A stretch of 64,000 nucleotides of DNA from Peterkaempfera bronchialis (GCF_003258605.2 NZ_CP031264.1:6750232-6814231), one strand, 5' to 3'; shown: positions 43,901 through 51,237, numbered from the stretch's first letter. Translations and numbers: made by a program. The notes: a model not told the origin generated them from the letters alone.

Positions 43901-44284
43901 GGACATCCGGAAGCCGTTGTCGCCCTTGATGTAGAAGGTGTAGACGCCGTTCGCGGGCACCTCCAGCCGCCCGGTCCAGCGCACCGCGACATTCTCCGTG
44001 GTGCCGGTGTAGGCGCGCAGCGCGGGCAGCAGGTCGTCGACATGGAGCGAGGAGTCGATCCGGGTGCCGGTGTAGGTGGCGAAGTCCAGTGCTGTGCCGT
44101 TGGAGCTCCGGTAGTAGTCGCCGCGCAGACCCGGATCGGCGGAGGCGGAACTGGTAGCAGAACCGGCGGCGGCGGCCGGAGCGGCACTCACCGAGGCCGG
44201 CGCGAGCAGCGCCGCCCCCAGCAGCAGCGGTAGCAGTACGGCCAGCCGATGGAGGAGGGGTATGCGGAATCTGCCAGGGCTCAT
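40979..44284 (-). CDS. Large secreted GH2 glycoside hydrolase with PA14 and LamG domains
   Basis: A 1,101-residue exported enzyme. The signal peptide runs to about residue 37. A PA14 sugar-binding domain follows (DPGLRGDYYRSSNG to YLHTEWSGPG, about 45-190), then the GH2 jelly-roll, Ig-like and TIM-barrel domains. The acid/base is Glu711 in WTMMNEGWGEW and the nucleophile Glu842 (or 844) in TQIADVEGEINGLLTYD. A C-terminal LamG/concanavalin domain (about 895-1090, GWWPLHQQSG to YDRALSAAEVASL) ends it. The ATG at 44284 follows GGAAGG. An AACGTT operator lies 61 bases upstream. It probably releases galactose- or arabinose-type sugars outside the cell; the exact bond is unknown. Confidence 0.9.
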   Translation of the reverse strand: MSPGRFRIPLLHRLAVLLPLLLGAALLAPASVSAAPAAAAGSATSSASADPGLRGDYYRSSNGTALDFATYTGTRIDSSLHVDDLLPALRAYTGTTENVAVRWTGRLEVPANGVYTFYIKGDNGFRMSLDGSSVIDHWTTDWDVQTTSQPITLTAGLHDLAVDYNQGNGGAYLHTEWSGPGFDRRPVPDSALHLPAGFAPADAKGAVDRTGRTATVTLPSAVSSLPAGAASHLAVLAGGTLWSARVAKDPRNTSRLVITPGDSDTPIPLNAEVRISYDGRGGITTARGALGPFSIVAQNDSTWYFATKWAKEVSPSNALPEYPRPQLTRQQWQNLNGTWQFQATEQGAALPSGRLSGKILVPYPMESALSGVAEHHDWSLYQRTFTVPSGWQVGSGNRLHLNFGAVDYEAWVYVNGRQVAHHTGGYEAFTADITAAVTKRGSQTLLVRVKDTTDGNSYAVGKQSSDPSGIWYTPTSGIWQTVWMEPVPEASIDSLVLTPNLADSSLSVTVRPAAGTSPKAKVTATVYAGRKAVGSVSGTAGAALRVPIGKPRLWSPDDPYLYDLQVTLADGRAKDTVGSYAGMRSIAVAQVGGVNKVRLNGKPTFVLATLDQGFWPDGLYTAPTDAALKSDLVQHKNLGFNAVRKHIKVEPARWYYWADRLGLMVWQDMPSRAPGAPSTPETDRVFIDQVHTIVDQHLSSPSIVIWTMMNEGWGEWSKAATGDLVDAVKKQDPSRLVDAHSGVNCCLSKGDSGRGDLIDHHDYHGPAGPAPDATRAAVDGEHGGYSLTVPGHIANVPGGQNYGDVPNSEELTQAYVANTRKLIQGASCGLSGSVYTQIADVEGEINGLLTYDRKVVKVAPGPVREVNRQVIAAGAAAGGTTVRPGTPGAAGVGWWPLHQQSGTVAPDLAGRHDGTLHGGAGWTSGPNGGALLLDGKTGYVDTGAPVLDTEQGDYSVAAWVRLDDKGHFSTAVSVDGDADSAFYLQYSQADKRFAFSFAGARALAGSIGEPQTGRWYHLAGSYSHRDGALRVYVDGAEAGTTRACNAEVSSGHLLIGRGRYHGSAVDYWTGAVSDVHAYDRALSAAEVASLAAREPAAPSGR

Positions 44285-44788
44285 CACGTGCACCTTCCGT
44301 GGAGGGGAGGGGATCGCCGGCACCTCGGGCATCGGTACTCTCGCGTATAACGTTGGAAATGCCGATGCGAAGAGCATGAAAGCAGGGTGCGGACGCCGCG
44401 TCCAGACCCCTGCGGGGACTCGTTCCCGTCGGGTGACGCCGCACCCCCAGTGCTGATGGACAGTCAAAATGCCTGCTGGCCTGGGGTGAGATCTCGTTTG
44501 CCGAGCGGCCGGGAGGTGAGCCTCGCTGCATCGGGCGGCCTTTCGATCGGCCGTGCAGGTACCAGGTCTGGACACCGAGGTGGGTCCGTGCTGTCATTTG
44601 GTGGGACAGCATTTCTAACGTTGAAGACAGTTGGTGCCGACCGGCCGCATCGCCCGTGCGCAGCGGCGGGGCGGAAGGGTCGCGCGCGATTGCGCCGCCG
44701 CGTGCGCCGGTGACGCCGGGTCAGCTGTTGCGTACCGTGGCAGGCGTTCACCCGCCGTCCGGTCGCAGGCAACAGTTGGAGGGGCACC
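44285..44788. other. Divergent 504-bp regulatory gap, GH2 / LysM-M23
   Basis: No gene is seen. Besides the LacI-type sites, an inverted repeat of ten bases, CAGCTGTTGC (44722-44731) and GCAACAGTTG (44769-44778, one G-U pair), brackets the leader of the peptidase gene. It ends directly at its GGAGGGG ribosome site, so it could influence translation. Confidence 0.45.
44345..44358. promoter_or_regulatory. LacI-type operator (GH2 gene)
   Basis: GTATAACGTTGGAA lies 61 bases upstream of the GH2 start. Its complement TTCCAACGTTATAC matches operator 1 of the ABC operon at 11 of 13 shared positions. A further AACGTT at 44617-44622, next to a small TGCTGTC/GACAGCA hairpin (44589-44611), may be a second site. 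Confidence 0.72.
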
Positions 44789-45928
44789 ATGGCACGGGAG
44801 GCACGCCACCGCCGTCCGCACACCACCAGCACCACAAACCGCCTCGTCCTCGCCGCCGGGGTGACCGGCGCGGGGCTGGGCGTACCGGTCGCCGTGGCCG
44901 GGGCGGGCGGGGCAGCCGCCGCCACGCCCCACCTCGCGGACCGGAGTCTCGACCTGTCCGCCGACACCCTGGACGCCTCCGTCCAGACCGTCGCCCTCAC
45001 CGGGGCGGTGGAGTTGGCGGCCGCTTCCGCGAAGTCCGCCGCACCGACCGTGCATGTGGTGGCCCCCGGGGAGACCCTCTCCGGCATAGCCGCCGGCCGC
45101 CGCACCCCGGGTGGCTGGCGCAGCGTCTATCTGGAGAACCAAGAGCTGATCGGCAGTGACCCCGACCGCATCATCCCCGGCCAGCGCCTGCATCTCGATC
45201 CGCCGGCACCGGCACCGGCAGCCCGTCCGGCCGCCCGCAGCACCGGCCATGTCGTACGCAGCGGCGAGACCCTGACGTCGATAGCCCAGGACGAGGGCGT
45301 GGACGGCGGCTGGCACAGCGTCTATGTGGAGAACCGGCAGCTGATCGGCGACGACCCGGACCGGATCCTCCCCGGCCAGCACCTCACCCTCCCCGCGCCC
45401 GCCACCGCCCACCCGCCGAAGGCCACCCCGCCCGCGGCGCCCAAGCCCCCGGCCCACAGGCCCGCGGCCCACAAGCCCGCCGCGCCCAAGCCGCCGGCCC
45501 ACAAGCCCGCCGCACACCCCGCCGCCCGGGCCATCCTCCCCGTGCACGGCTACACCCTCACCGCCGGATACCACGCCGCAGGCAGCCACTGGACCCACCG
45601 GCACACCGGCCAGGACTTCGCCGTCCCCACCGGAACGCCCGTCGTCGCCGTACTGACCGGCACCGTCGTCTCCGCCGGCTGGGGCGGCGCCTACGGCAAC
45701 GAGGTGGTCCTCCGGCACCGCGACGGCACCTACACCGTCTACGCGCACCTCTCCTCGATCGCCGTCCACTCCGGGCAGAGCGTCACCGCCGGCGCGCGGC
45801 TCGGCCGATCCGGCGCCACCGGCAATGTCACCGGCCCCCATCTGCACTTCGAGGTGCGCAACGCCCCCGGTTACGGCTCCGACATCGACCCGGTCGCCTG
45901 GCTGAGCCGCTATGGCCTGCACCTGTGA
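44789..45928 (+). CDS. Secreted double-LysM, M23 peptidoglycan endopeptidase
   Basis: A 379-residue cell-wall hydrolase. The signal region is residues about 18-50. Two LysM domains are at about 89-137 (HVVAPGETLSGIAAGRRTPGGWRSVYLEN) and 151-199 (HVVRSGETLTSIAQDEGVDGGWHSVYVEN). A Pro-Ala-Lys-His linker with AAHKPAAPKPPAHKP units follows. The M23 domain (about 250-375) has metal ligands in HRHTGQDFAVPTGTPV and PHLHFEVRNAPG. It should cut peptide cross-links of peptidoglycan. GGAGGGG precedes the ATG and is adjacent to an inverted repeat. Confidence 0.93.
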   Translation: MAREARHRRPHTTSTTNRLVLAAGVTGAGLGVPVAVAGAGGAAAATPHLADRSLDLSADTLDASVQTVALTGAVELAAASAKSAAPTVHVVAPGETLSGIAAGRRTPGGWRSVYLENQELIGSDPDRIIPGQRLHLDPPAPAPAARPAARSTGHVVRSGETLTSIAQDEGVDGGWHSVYVENRQLIGDDPDRILPGQHLTLPAPATAHPPKATPPAAPKPPAHRPAAHKPAAPKPPAHKPAAHPAARAILPVHGYTLTAGYHAAGSHWTHRHTGQDFAVPTGTPVVAVLTGTVVSAGWGGAYGNEVVLRHRDGTYTVYAHLSSIAVHSGQSVTAGARLGRSGATGNVTGPHLHFEVRNAPGYGSDIDPVAWLSRYGLHL

Positions 45929-46001
45929 GCCCGTCGGCACCGCCGCCCGGGTAACCCGTTCGGCCGTCCACCCGGGGCCTGCCCCGCTCGTTGGTCCGCG
46001 T

Positions 46002-46310
46002 ATGAACCACCCCAGCAGCGGAGCCTCCCGACCCGACACCGGCACGGTCCACCTGCGCGCCGACGACACCCTGATGATCCCGGTGGCGGCCGACCGGTGG
46101 GGGGAGCTGCTGCTGGCACTGGCCGACGCGGCGGTGCCGACCGTACCCGGCGACACCGGGGCGATGCGGGCGGTGGCCAAGCTGGACGAGCAGGCGTACA
46201 CGGCGGTGCTGCGCTGGATCCGCAGCGCCAACCACGCGCATCACACCCGGCACGCCCAGCACGCCCAGCACGCCCGCCAGGCCGACCCGGCCGAGCGCCC
46301 CGACCGCTGA
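46002..46310 (+). CDS. Hypothetical protein with His-rich C-terminus
   Basis: A 102-residue frame with an ATG at 46002. The central part (TVHLRADDTLMIPVAADRWGELLLALADAAVP) looks foldable. The end is a repeat of Ala-Gln-His (NHAHHTRHAQHAQHARQADP). No ribosome site is obvious and no family is recognised. Codon usage is compatible with coding, so it is listed with low confidence. Confidence 0.45.
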   Translation: MNHPSSGASRPDTGTVHLRADDTLMIPVAADRWGELLLALADAAVPTVPGDTGAMRAVAKLDEQAYTAVLRWIRSANHAHHTRHAQHAQHARQADPAERPDR

Positions 46311-46382
46311 CCGCCCCCCTCGATCCGACCCGGCCCGGCCCACGGAACACCGTGCGGCCGGGCTCTGCTGTGCCCGCTCGTA

Positions 46383-46396
46383 CGGGAGCGCTCCCA
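46383..46396. promoter_or_regulatory. CebR-type operator 1 (GH6 cellulase)
   Basis: CGGGAGCGCTCCCA differs at one position from the CebR consensus TGGGAGCGCTCCCA. It lies about 210 bases upstream of the cellulase start. CebR is the cellobiose-responsive repressor that represses cellulase genes in Streptomyces. Confidence 0.8.
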
Positions 46397-46552
46397 CGCG
46401 TTGGGGCCGCCACACCCCTTTCGTTCGAGAAGTTAACGCACCGGGGTCTCTTGACGCCTCGTTAGCCCACTGGCTTCATATGGAACGACATCGAACGGGT
46501 CGTCGATCTCCAGAAAACAGAGACCTCTTCGGCGCAGGCCCGACCTTCGATA

Positions 46553-46566
46553 TGGAAGCGCTCCCA
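46553..46566. promoter_or_regulatory. CebR-type operator 2 (GH6 cellulase)
   Basis: TGGAAGCGCTCCCA, 13 of 14 matches to the CebR consensus, lies 37 bases upstream of the cellulase GTG, so it would sit in the leader or over the promoter start. Confidence 0.82.
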
Positions 46567-46603
46567 CAGCCTCCCGTCCACCCACCCCGAGGAGAGACCG
46601 CTC

Positions 46604-47812
46604 GTGCGCAGCACCCGCATCGCCAGAGGACTCACGGCCGCCGCCGCAGCGGCCGCCCTGTGCGCCTCCGCGACGGCCACCGCCACCGCCGCCACCTCCC
46701 GACCGGCCACCGACCGGTCGCTGCCGTCCGGCAGCCACTTCTACGTCGACCTCGACAGCAAGGCGGCGCACCAGGCCGTCACCGACCTGAAGGCCCATGA
46801 CCTGGTCGGCGCGGCGGCGATGAGCAAGCTCGCGTCCTGGCCGATCGCGCAGTGGTTCAACGGCACCGCCAAGCCCGCCGACACCACCGCGGCCATGAAG
46901 CGGCTTCAGCAGAAGGCCGCCCTTCAGCACCAGACCCCGGTGACGGTCGCCTACAACGTCCCCGGACGCGACTGCTCCCAGTACTCCGCCGGCGGCGCGG
47001 CCACCTCCCAGGAGTACGCCGCCTGGGTGGACGCCCTCGCCAAGGGCATCGGCAGCAACCGGACCGTGGTGGTGCTGGAGCCCGACGGCCTGGCCCTCAG
47101 CCCCACGTACTGCGGCGGCACCGCCCAGCAGCAGTCCGACCGGCTGGCCGAGATCCGCGCGGCCGCGCAGCGGCTGGAGAAGGAGTCCGGCCCGGTCGTG
47201 TACCTGGACGCCGGGCACAGCGGCTGGCAGAGCACCGGCACCCAGGCGCAGCTGCTGATCGACGGCGGCATCGCGCACGCCCGGGGCTTCTTCGTCAATG
47301 TCTCCAACTACCAGACCGACGCCGACTCGATCCGCTACGGCACCCAGATCGCCAAGTGCGTCTGGTACCTCGGGCACACCGCCGGCGCCACGGCGGACGA
47401 CTGCGCCAACCAGTACTGGCCGGCCGCCGACGCAGACGCCTGGTACGCCTCCCACGTCCCCGCCAAGGCGGAGCTGCCGCACTTCGTGGTCGACAGCAGC
47501 CGCAACGGCAAGGGCGCCTGGGACGCGCCGGCCGGCACGTACTCCGACGCCGAGACCTGGTGCAACCCGCCCGGCCGCGGCCTGGGCACCCGGCCGACCG
47601 CCGACACCCGCAACGCGCTGCTGGACGCCTACCTGTGGATCAAGGTCCCCGGTGAGTCCGACGGCAGCTGCACCCGTGGCACCGCCGGTCCGGTCGACCC
47701 CGAGTACGGCATCGTCGACCCGGTCGCGGGCGGCTGGTGGCCCGCCCAGGTGCACGGGCTGGCAGCCAACGCCTCCCCGGCGCTGACCTTCAACCCTCAC
47801 CTGATCGGCTGA
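46604..47812 (+). CDS. Secreted GH6 cellulase (endoglucanase/cellobiohydrolase)
   Basis: A 402-residue exported glycosidase acting on beta-1,4-glucan with inversion. A signal peptide spans about residues 1-33. Both GH6 signatures are present: VAYNVPGRDCSQYSAGGA with Asp123, and VVLEPDGLA with catalytic Asp161. The later Asp/Trp/Cys blocks (VDSSRNGKG, WCNPPGRGLG, IKVPGESDG) also fit. No CBM is attached, so it is a catalytic domain only. The GTG at 46604 follows GAGGAGA. Two CebR boxes upstream predict induction by cellobiose. Confidence 0.95.
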   Translation: MRSTRIARGLTAAAAAAALCASATATATAATSRPATDRSLPSGSHFYVDLDSKAAHQAVTDLKAHDLVGAAAMSKLASWPIAQWFNGTAKPADTTAAMKRLQQKAALQHQTPVTVAYNVPGRDCSQYSAGGAATSQEYAAWVDALAKGIGSNRTVVVLEPDGLALSPTYCGGTAQQQSDRLAEIRAAAQRLEKESGPVVYLDAGHSGWQSTGTQAQLLIDGGIAHARGFFVNVSNYQTDADSIRYGTQIAKCVWYLGHTAGATADDCANQYWPAADADAWYASHVPAKAELPHFVVDSSRNGKGAWDAPAGTYSDAETWCNPPGRGLGTRPTADTRNALLDAYLWIKVPGESDGSCTRGTAGPVDPEYGIVDPVAGGWWPAQVHGLAANASPALTFNPHLIG

Positions 47813-47824
47813 TACCCGCGCGCG

Positions 47825-47846
47825 CCCCGGCCTGCGAAGGCCGGGG
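47825..47846. terminator. Terminator hairpin after the GH6 gene
   Basis: The 9-bp stem CCCCGGCCT/AGGCCGGGG with a GCGA tetraloop lies 12 bases after the cellulase stop. Confidence 0.85.
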
Positions 47847-47926
47847 CACGCGTGTAACCGTGAACGGGCAAGGGAGCCTCGTCCTGGGTGCCACCCGGAG
47901 AGCCCCTACCAGGAGGTGCGTGCGAG

Positions 47927-48469
47927 ATGTCCTTCCCCCTCCCCACCCGTTTCGCCGCCGTGTCGGCGGCAGCCCTGCTCGGACTCACCGGCGTGGTCGC
48001 GGGCGCGGCCCCCGCCCAGGCCCGGACCCAGCCCGACCCCGCGCGGTCCCGGACCGCGTCGGCCGTGCCGGCGGCCTGTACGGTGGCCGGCCTCCGCCTC
48101 TCCATGGGCAGCCAGGACGTCGGAGCGGGCCAGCTGTACTGGCCGATCCGCTTCACCAACACCGGCTCCCACAGCTGCTCGCTGCGCGGCTACCCCGGCG
48201 TCACCGTGCTGAACGCCAAGCACGGCCGGATCGGGACGCCCGCCACCCACAGCGGCCGGTCGTACGACACGGTCACGGTGCGGCCCGGCCGCACGGTCAC
48301 GGCGATCGTCCACACCACCAACGGCCCGCTCGGCGGCCCCTGCCGCGCCACCGGCTCCTACCTGCGTGTCTACCCGCCGGGGTCCCTCCGCGCGCTGACC
48401 GTCCCGGCCAAGTTCAGGGTGTGCTCCAACACCTTCGACATCTCCCCGGTGATGGTGCCCCGGTCCTAG
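47927..48469 (+). CDS. Secreted DUF4232 protein
   Basis: A 180-residue exported protein. The signal peptide ends near AAPAQA (residue about 33). The DUF4232 domain has the order AACTVAGLRLSMGSQDVGAGQLYWPIRFTNTGSHSCSLRGYPGVTVLN, with four Cys in the usual positions (ACTV, SCSL, GPCR, VCSN). The ATG at 47927 follows AGGAGG. The function of the family is unknown, though an immunoglobulin-like beta fold is expected. Confidence 0.88.
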   Translation: MSFPLPTRFAAVSAAALLGLTGVVAGAAPAQARTQPDPARSRTASAVPAACTVAGLRLSMGSQDVGAGQLYWPIRFTNTGSHSCSLRGYPGVTVLNAKHGRIGTPATHSGRSYDTVTVRPGRTVTAIVHTTNGPLGGPCRATGSYLRVYPPGSLRALTVPAKFRVCSNTFDISPVMVPRS

Positions 48470-48478
48470 GCCGCGGCT

Positions 48479-48592
48479 GACCATTCGCGCCTTGCGCTGC
48501 ACCGCACCGGAGGCCGTGCGCTTTACCGGCGCGAATGGTCGGACACCGCCTAGGCTGGACGTCGTCGGCACCGCGTGCGCGGTGCCGACGAC
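48479..48592. promoter_or_regulatory. Two inverted repeats before a methyltransferase gene
   Basis: The first is a 13-bp perfect repeat, GACCATTCGCGCC at 48479-48491 and its complement at 48528-48540, with a 36-base gap. The second is a perfect 14-bp hairpin, GTCGTCGGCACCGC at 48561-48574 and complement at 48579-48592, with loop GTGC. The first could terminate the DUF4232 transcript; the second ends 31 bases before the next ATG and may be an operator or leader structure. Confidence 0.65.
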
Positions 48593-48623
48593 ATGTCCGC
48601 CGGGGCGGAGAGGCAGGGGGGCC

Positions 48624-49301
48624 ATGGGCGACGGGATCGACTCCGGCTATGCGGCGCTGCGGCGCGACCGCGCGGGCCAGGCAGCGGCATTCGACGCGCT
48701 GGGCGCCCGCTATGACGAGGCGTTTCCGCACAAGGAGGGCCAGCTCGCGGCGGGGGAGTGGCTGGCCGCTTCGCTGCCGCCCGGGTCCAGGGTGCTGGAC
48801 CTGGGCTGCGGCACCGGAGTGCCGACCGCCCGCAGGCTCGTCGACGCCGGGCTGCGGGTGGTCGGCATCGACCTCTCCCCGGGCATGGTCGAGCGGGCGC
48901 GGGCCAATGTCCCCGAGGCGGACTTCCACCAGGCGGACATCGCGGACCTGCGCCCGGGCGGCCCGGTCGACCTGGGCCGCTTCGACGCCGCCACGGCCTT
49001 CTTCTCCCTGCTGATGCTGCCCCGCGCGGAGATCCCGTTCGCCCTGGCCGCGATCCGCGGACTGCTGCGCGAGCGGGGGCTGTTCGCCCTCGCGATGGTC
49101 GAGGCGGACGCCGACGACATGCCCGTCCCGTTCCTCGGGCAGACCATCCGGGTGTCGGGCCACCCCAGGGCCGAGCTGCGCCGGATCGTGGCGGAGGCCG
49201 GCTTTGAGATCGTGCGGGAGACCGCCACCGGCTACGCCCCGGAGGCCGCCGACGTGCCTCCGGAGGTGCAGCTCCTGCTGCACTGCCGACGCGTCGGCTG
49301 A
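48624..49301 (+). CDS. Class I SAM-dependent methyltransferase
   Basis: A 225-residue methyltransferase with motif I VLDLGCGTGVPTARRLVDAG at residues about 55-74, acidic motif II VVGIDLSPGMVERARANVPEA, and FDAATAFFSLLMLPRAEIP as the post-II region. It resembles the small UbiE/Tam-like group. There is no neighbour that would define the substrate. The ATG at 48624 has only a G-rich stretch (GGCAGGGGGG) before it. Confidence 0.85.
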   Translation: MGDGIDSGYAALRRDRAGQAAAFDALGARYDEAFPHKEGQLAAGEWLAASLPPGSRVLDLGCGTGVPTARRLVDAGLRVVGIDLSPGMVERARANVPEADFHQADIADLRPGGPVDLGRFDAATAFFSLLMLPRAEIPFALAAIRGLLRERGLFALAMVEADADDMPVPFLGQTIRVSGHPRAELRRIVAEAGFEIVRETATGYAPEAADVPPEVQLLLHCRRVG

Positions 49302-49333
49302 CCCCGCGCGGGCTCCGCCGCCTCCACCCGGCT

Positions 49334-49381
49334 GCCGAGCCGACCGCCGAGCCGACCGCCGACCCGACCGCCGCCCCGACC
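49334..49381. repeat. Four 12-bp tandem repeats between convergent genes
   Basis: Units GCCGAGCCGACC (twice), GCCGACCCGACC and GCCGCCCCGACC run head to tail from 49334 to 49381, between the methyltransferase stop (49301) and the 3' end of the minus-strand gene at 49395. Confidence 0.8.
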
Positions 49382-49394
49382 GTCAGTCGGACCG

Positions 49395-49676
49395 TCAGCC
49401 GGACTGCCCCACGGTCGCCCCGCCGCCGGCCTGCACGGCGCGCACCGCCTGCTGGTGGATGGCGCGTCCGGTGGCCTCGTCTGCGGCCGGGACCGGGCTG
49501 CCCTGCAAGGTGTACCAGTCGCTGGCGCCGGTGTACTGCACGGTGACCCGGGCCTCGTTGTCGGCCCACATGGTGTGCACGGTCAGGTCGCCGGTGATGG
49601 GGCCGACCTCGGCGGTCATCGCCCCGCCGGCTCCGGCGATGATGCCCTGAGTGGTCCAGGTGGCCCAGGTGTCCAC
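49395..49676 (-). CDS. Small hypothetical protein (93 aa)
   Basis: A 93-residue protein starting at a GTG (49676) after GGAGG: VDTWATWTTQGIIAGAGGAM, then EVGPITGDLTVHTMWADNEARVTVQYTGASDWYTLQGSPVPAADE. The alternating strand pattern suggests a small beta-fold domain. No named family is recognised. It may be translated from the promoter region shared with the ArsR-type gene, which diverges 174 bases away. Confidence 0.65.
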   Translation of the reverse strand: MDTWATWTTQGIIAGAGGAMTAEVGPITGDLTVHTMWADNEARVTVQYTGASDWYTLQGSPVPAADEATGRAIHQQAVRAVQAGGGATVGQSG

Positions 49677-49814
49677 GGTGCCTCCGGTTGGGGTGCGGCG
49701 GGTCGGGGGTGTTCTCCAGTCTCCTCGCGGAAGGCGCCTCCGCGCACCTGGGCGTCCCCCCGTACGGCCCCGCCGTCTCCGTCGTCCCGATGGCAGCCGA
49801 CAGCTCGGTTCTCC

Positions 49815-49832
49815 TTGACAAAAAAAGTTGTC
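49815..49832. promoter_or_regulatory. TTGACA element and ArsR-type operator
   Basis: TTGACA at 49815-49820 overlaps the inverted repeat GACAA-N6-TTGTC (49817-49832). The regulator ATG is only 30 bases after TTGACA and has no ribosome site, which suggests a leaderless message with autoregulation. No good -10 box is seen. Confidence 0.55.
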
Positions 49833-49849
49833 GGTGGGACCTTGGTCGC

Positions 49850-50512
49850 ATGCTCGATGTGACCGTGATCGACGATCCGGCCGCCGCAGAGGCGTCGCTG
49901 GACCCGGTGCGGGCCCGCCTGCTGGCGGCCCTCGCCGAACCGGCCTCGGCCAGCACCCTGGCCGCCCGGTCCGGCCTGTCCCGGCAGAAGGCCAACTACC
50001 ACCTCAGGGCCCTGGAGCGGCACGGGCTGGTGGAACTGGTCGAGGAGCGCCGCAAGGGGAACTGCACCGAGCGGATACTCCGGGCGACCGCCGCCTCCTA
50101 TGTGATCTCCCCGACCGCGCTTCCCGCCGTGGCCCCCGACCCCGACCGCGCGCCCGACAAGCTGTCCGCCCGGTGGCTGCTCGCGCTCGCCGCCCGGCTG
50201 GTGCAGGAGGTCGGCACCCTGATCGCCGGGGCGACCGCCGCCCGGCAGCCGCTGGCGACGTTCGCGGCGGACAGCGAGATCCGGTTCGGCTCGGCCGCCG
50301 ACCGGGCCGCCTTCGCCGAGGAGCTCAATGGAGCGGTCACCGCCCTGATCGCCAAGTACCACGACGAGAGGGCGGAGGGCGGCCGGCCGCACCGCCTCGT
50401 CCTCGCCCTGCACCCGAGCGTCACCCGCCACTCGGAGCAGCACCACTCGGAGCAGTACCACCCTGAGCAGCACCACCCGGAGCAGACCTCCGGGCAGACC
50501 AAGGAGACCTAG
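49850..50512 (+). CDS. ArsR/winged-helix regulator with His-rich repeat tail
   Basis: A 220-residue regulator. The winged helix lies at about residues 15-85 (DPVRARLLAALAEPASASTLAARSGLSRQKANYHLRALERHGLVELVEER). The middle is a helical region of unknown role. The C-terminus carries four 5-residue units, (R/H/Y)H(S/P)EQ, encoded by 15-base tandem repeats at 50426-50485. The stop is 2 bases before the SRPBCC gene, so the two are one unit, a common ArsR-SRPBCC pairing. The His-rich tail could bind metal, but repeat slippage is a simpler explanation. Confidence 0.85.
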   Translation: MLDVTVIDDPAAAEASLDPVRARLLAALAEPASASTLAARSGLSRQKANYHLRALERHGLVELVEERRKGNCTERILRATAASYVISPTALPAVAPDPDRAPDKLSARWLLALAARLVQEVGTLIAGATAARQPLATFAADSEIRFGSAADRAAFAEELNGAVTALIAKYHDERAEGGRPHRLVLALHPSVTRHSEQHHSEQYHPEQHHPEQTSGQTKET

Positions 50513-50514
50513 AG

Positions 50515-51237
50515 ATGTCCGAAGAGTTCGAGATCGTTCGCGAGGCCGAGCTGCGGGCCACCCCCGAGGAGGTCTGGGACGCCTTCACCTCCGGCACCGG
50601 GGGATGGCTCTGGCCGATGGAGTACGAGCCCCGCGAGGGCGGCGCCGCCCCCGGCGGCGGCACCGTCACCGTCTGGGAGCCGCCGCACCGCTTCACGGCC
50701 CGTATGGAGGGCGAGGACGGCTGGTTCAACCAGCTGGAGTACGTCATCGAGGGCCGCGACGGCGGCCTGACCTCCTACCGCTATGTCCACAGCGGCGTCT
50801 TCACTGACGACTGGGACAACCAGTACGACGGAGCCTCCCGGCACACCGACTTCTACCTCCACACCCTCGCCCAGTACCTGCGCTACTTCAGCCGCCGCCC
50901 GGTCGCCTACGCCGCCGCCCAGGGGCCCGCCGCCTCCTCCGCGAGCGACGCCTTCACCGTGCTGCGGCACGCGCTGGGGCTGGACGAGGCGTCCCAGGGT
51001 GACTCCGTCCAACTCGCGCTGCCCGGCATCGAGCCGCTGGACGCGGTGGTGGACTACCTCGACCCGTACTTCATCGGCCTGCGCACCGACGACGCGCTGT
51101 ACCGCTTCTTCGGCCGCAACGCCTTCGGCGCCCCGGTCGGCATCGCCCTCCACCTCTTCGGCGAGAAGGCCGACCGGGACGAGGCCGAGCACGCCTGGCA
51201 GTCCTGGCTGGACGGGGTCTTCGCACAGCACCCGTGA
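50515..51237 (+). CDS. SRPBCC (AHSA1-like) protein
   Basis: A 240-residue protein. The first 130 residues have the AHSA1/START-like fold (FEIVREAELRATPEEVWDAFTSGTGGWLWPMEYEPREGG). The second part (about 140-240) seems a second, more divergent domain (VVDYLDPYFIGLRTDDALYRFFGRNAFGAPVGIALHLFG). The ATG follows the ArsR stop directly, with an AAGGAG site inside the regulator's last codons. It is regulated by its upstream partner; the ligand is unknown. Confidence 0.85.
   Translation: MSEEFEIVREAELRATPEEVWDAFTSGTGGWLWPMEYEPREGGAAPGGGTVTVWEPPHRFTARMEGEDGWFNQLEYVIEGRDGGLTSYRYVHSGVFTDDWDNQYDGASRHTDFYLHTLAQYLRYFSRRPVAYAAAQGPAASSASDAFTVLRHALGLDEASQGDSVQLALPGIEPLDAVVDYLDPYFIGLRTDDALYRFFGRNAFGAPVGIALHLFGEKADRDEAEHAWQSWLDGVFAQHP

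Noticed and set aside
44640-44788. A ydaO-type (c-di-AMP) riboswitch before the LysM-M23 gene
   Set aside because: Such switches precede many wall-hydrolase genes, but I could not match its conserved blocks; only a simple inverted repeat was visible.
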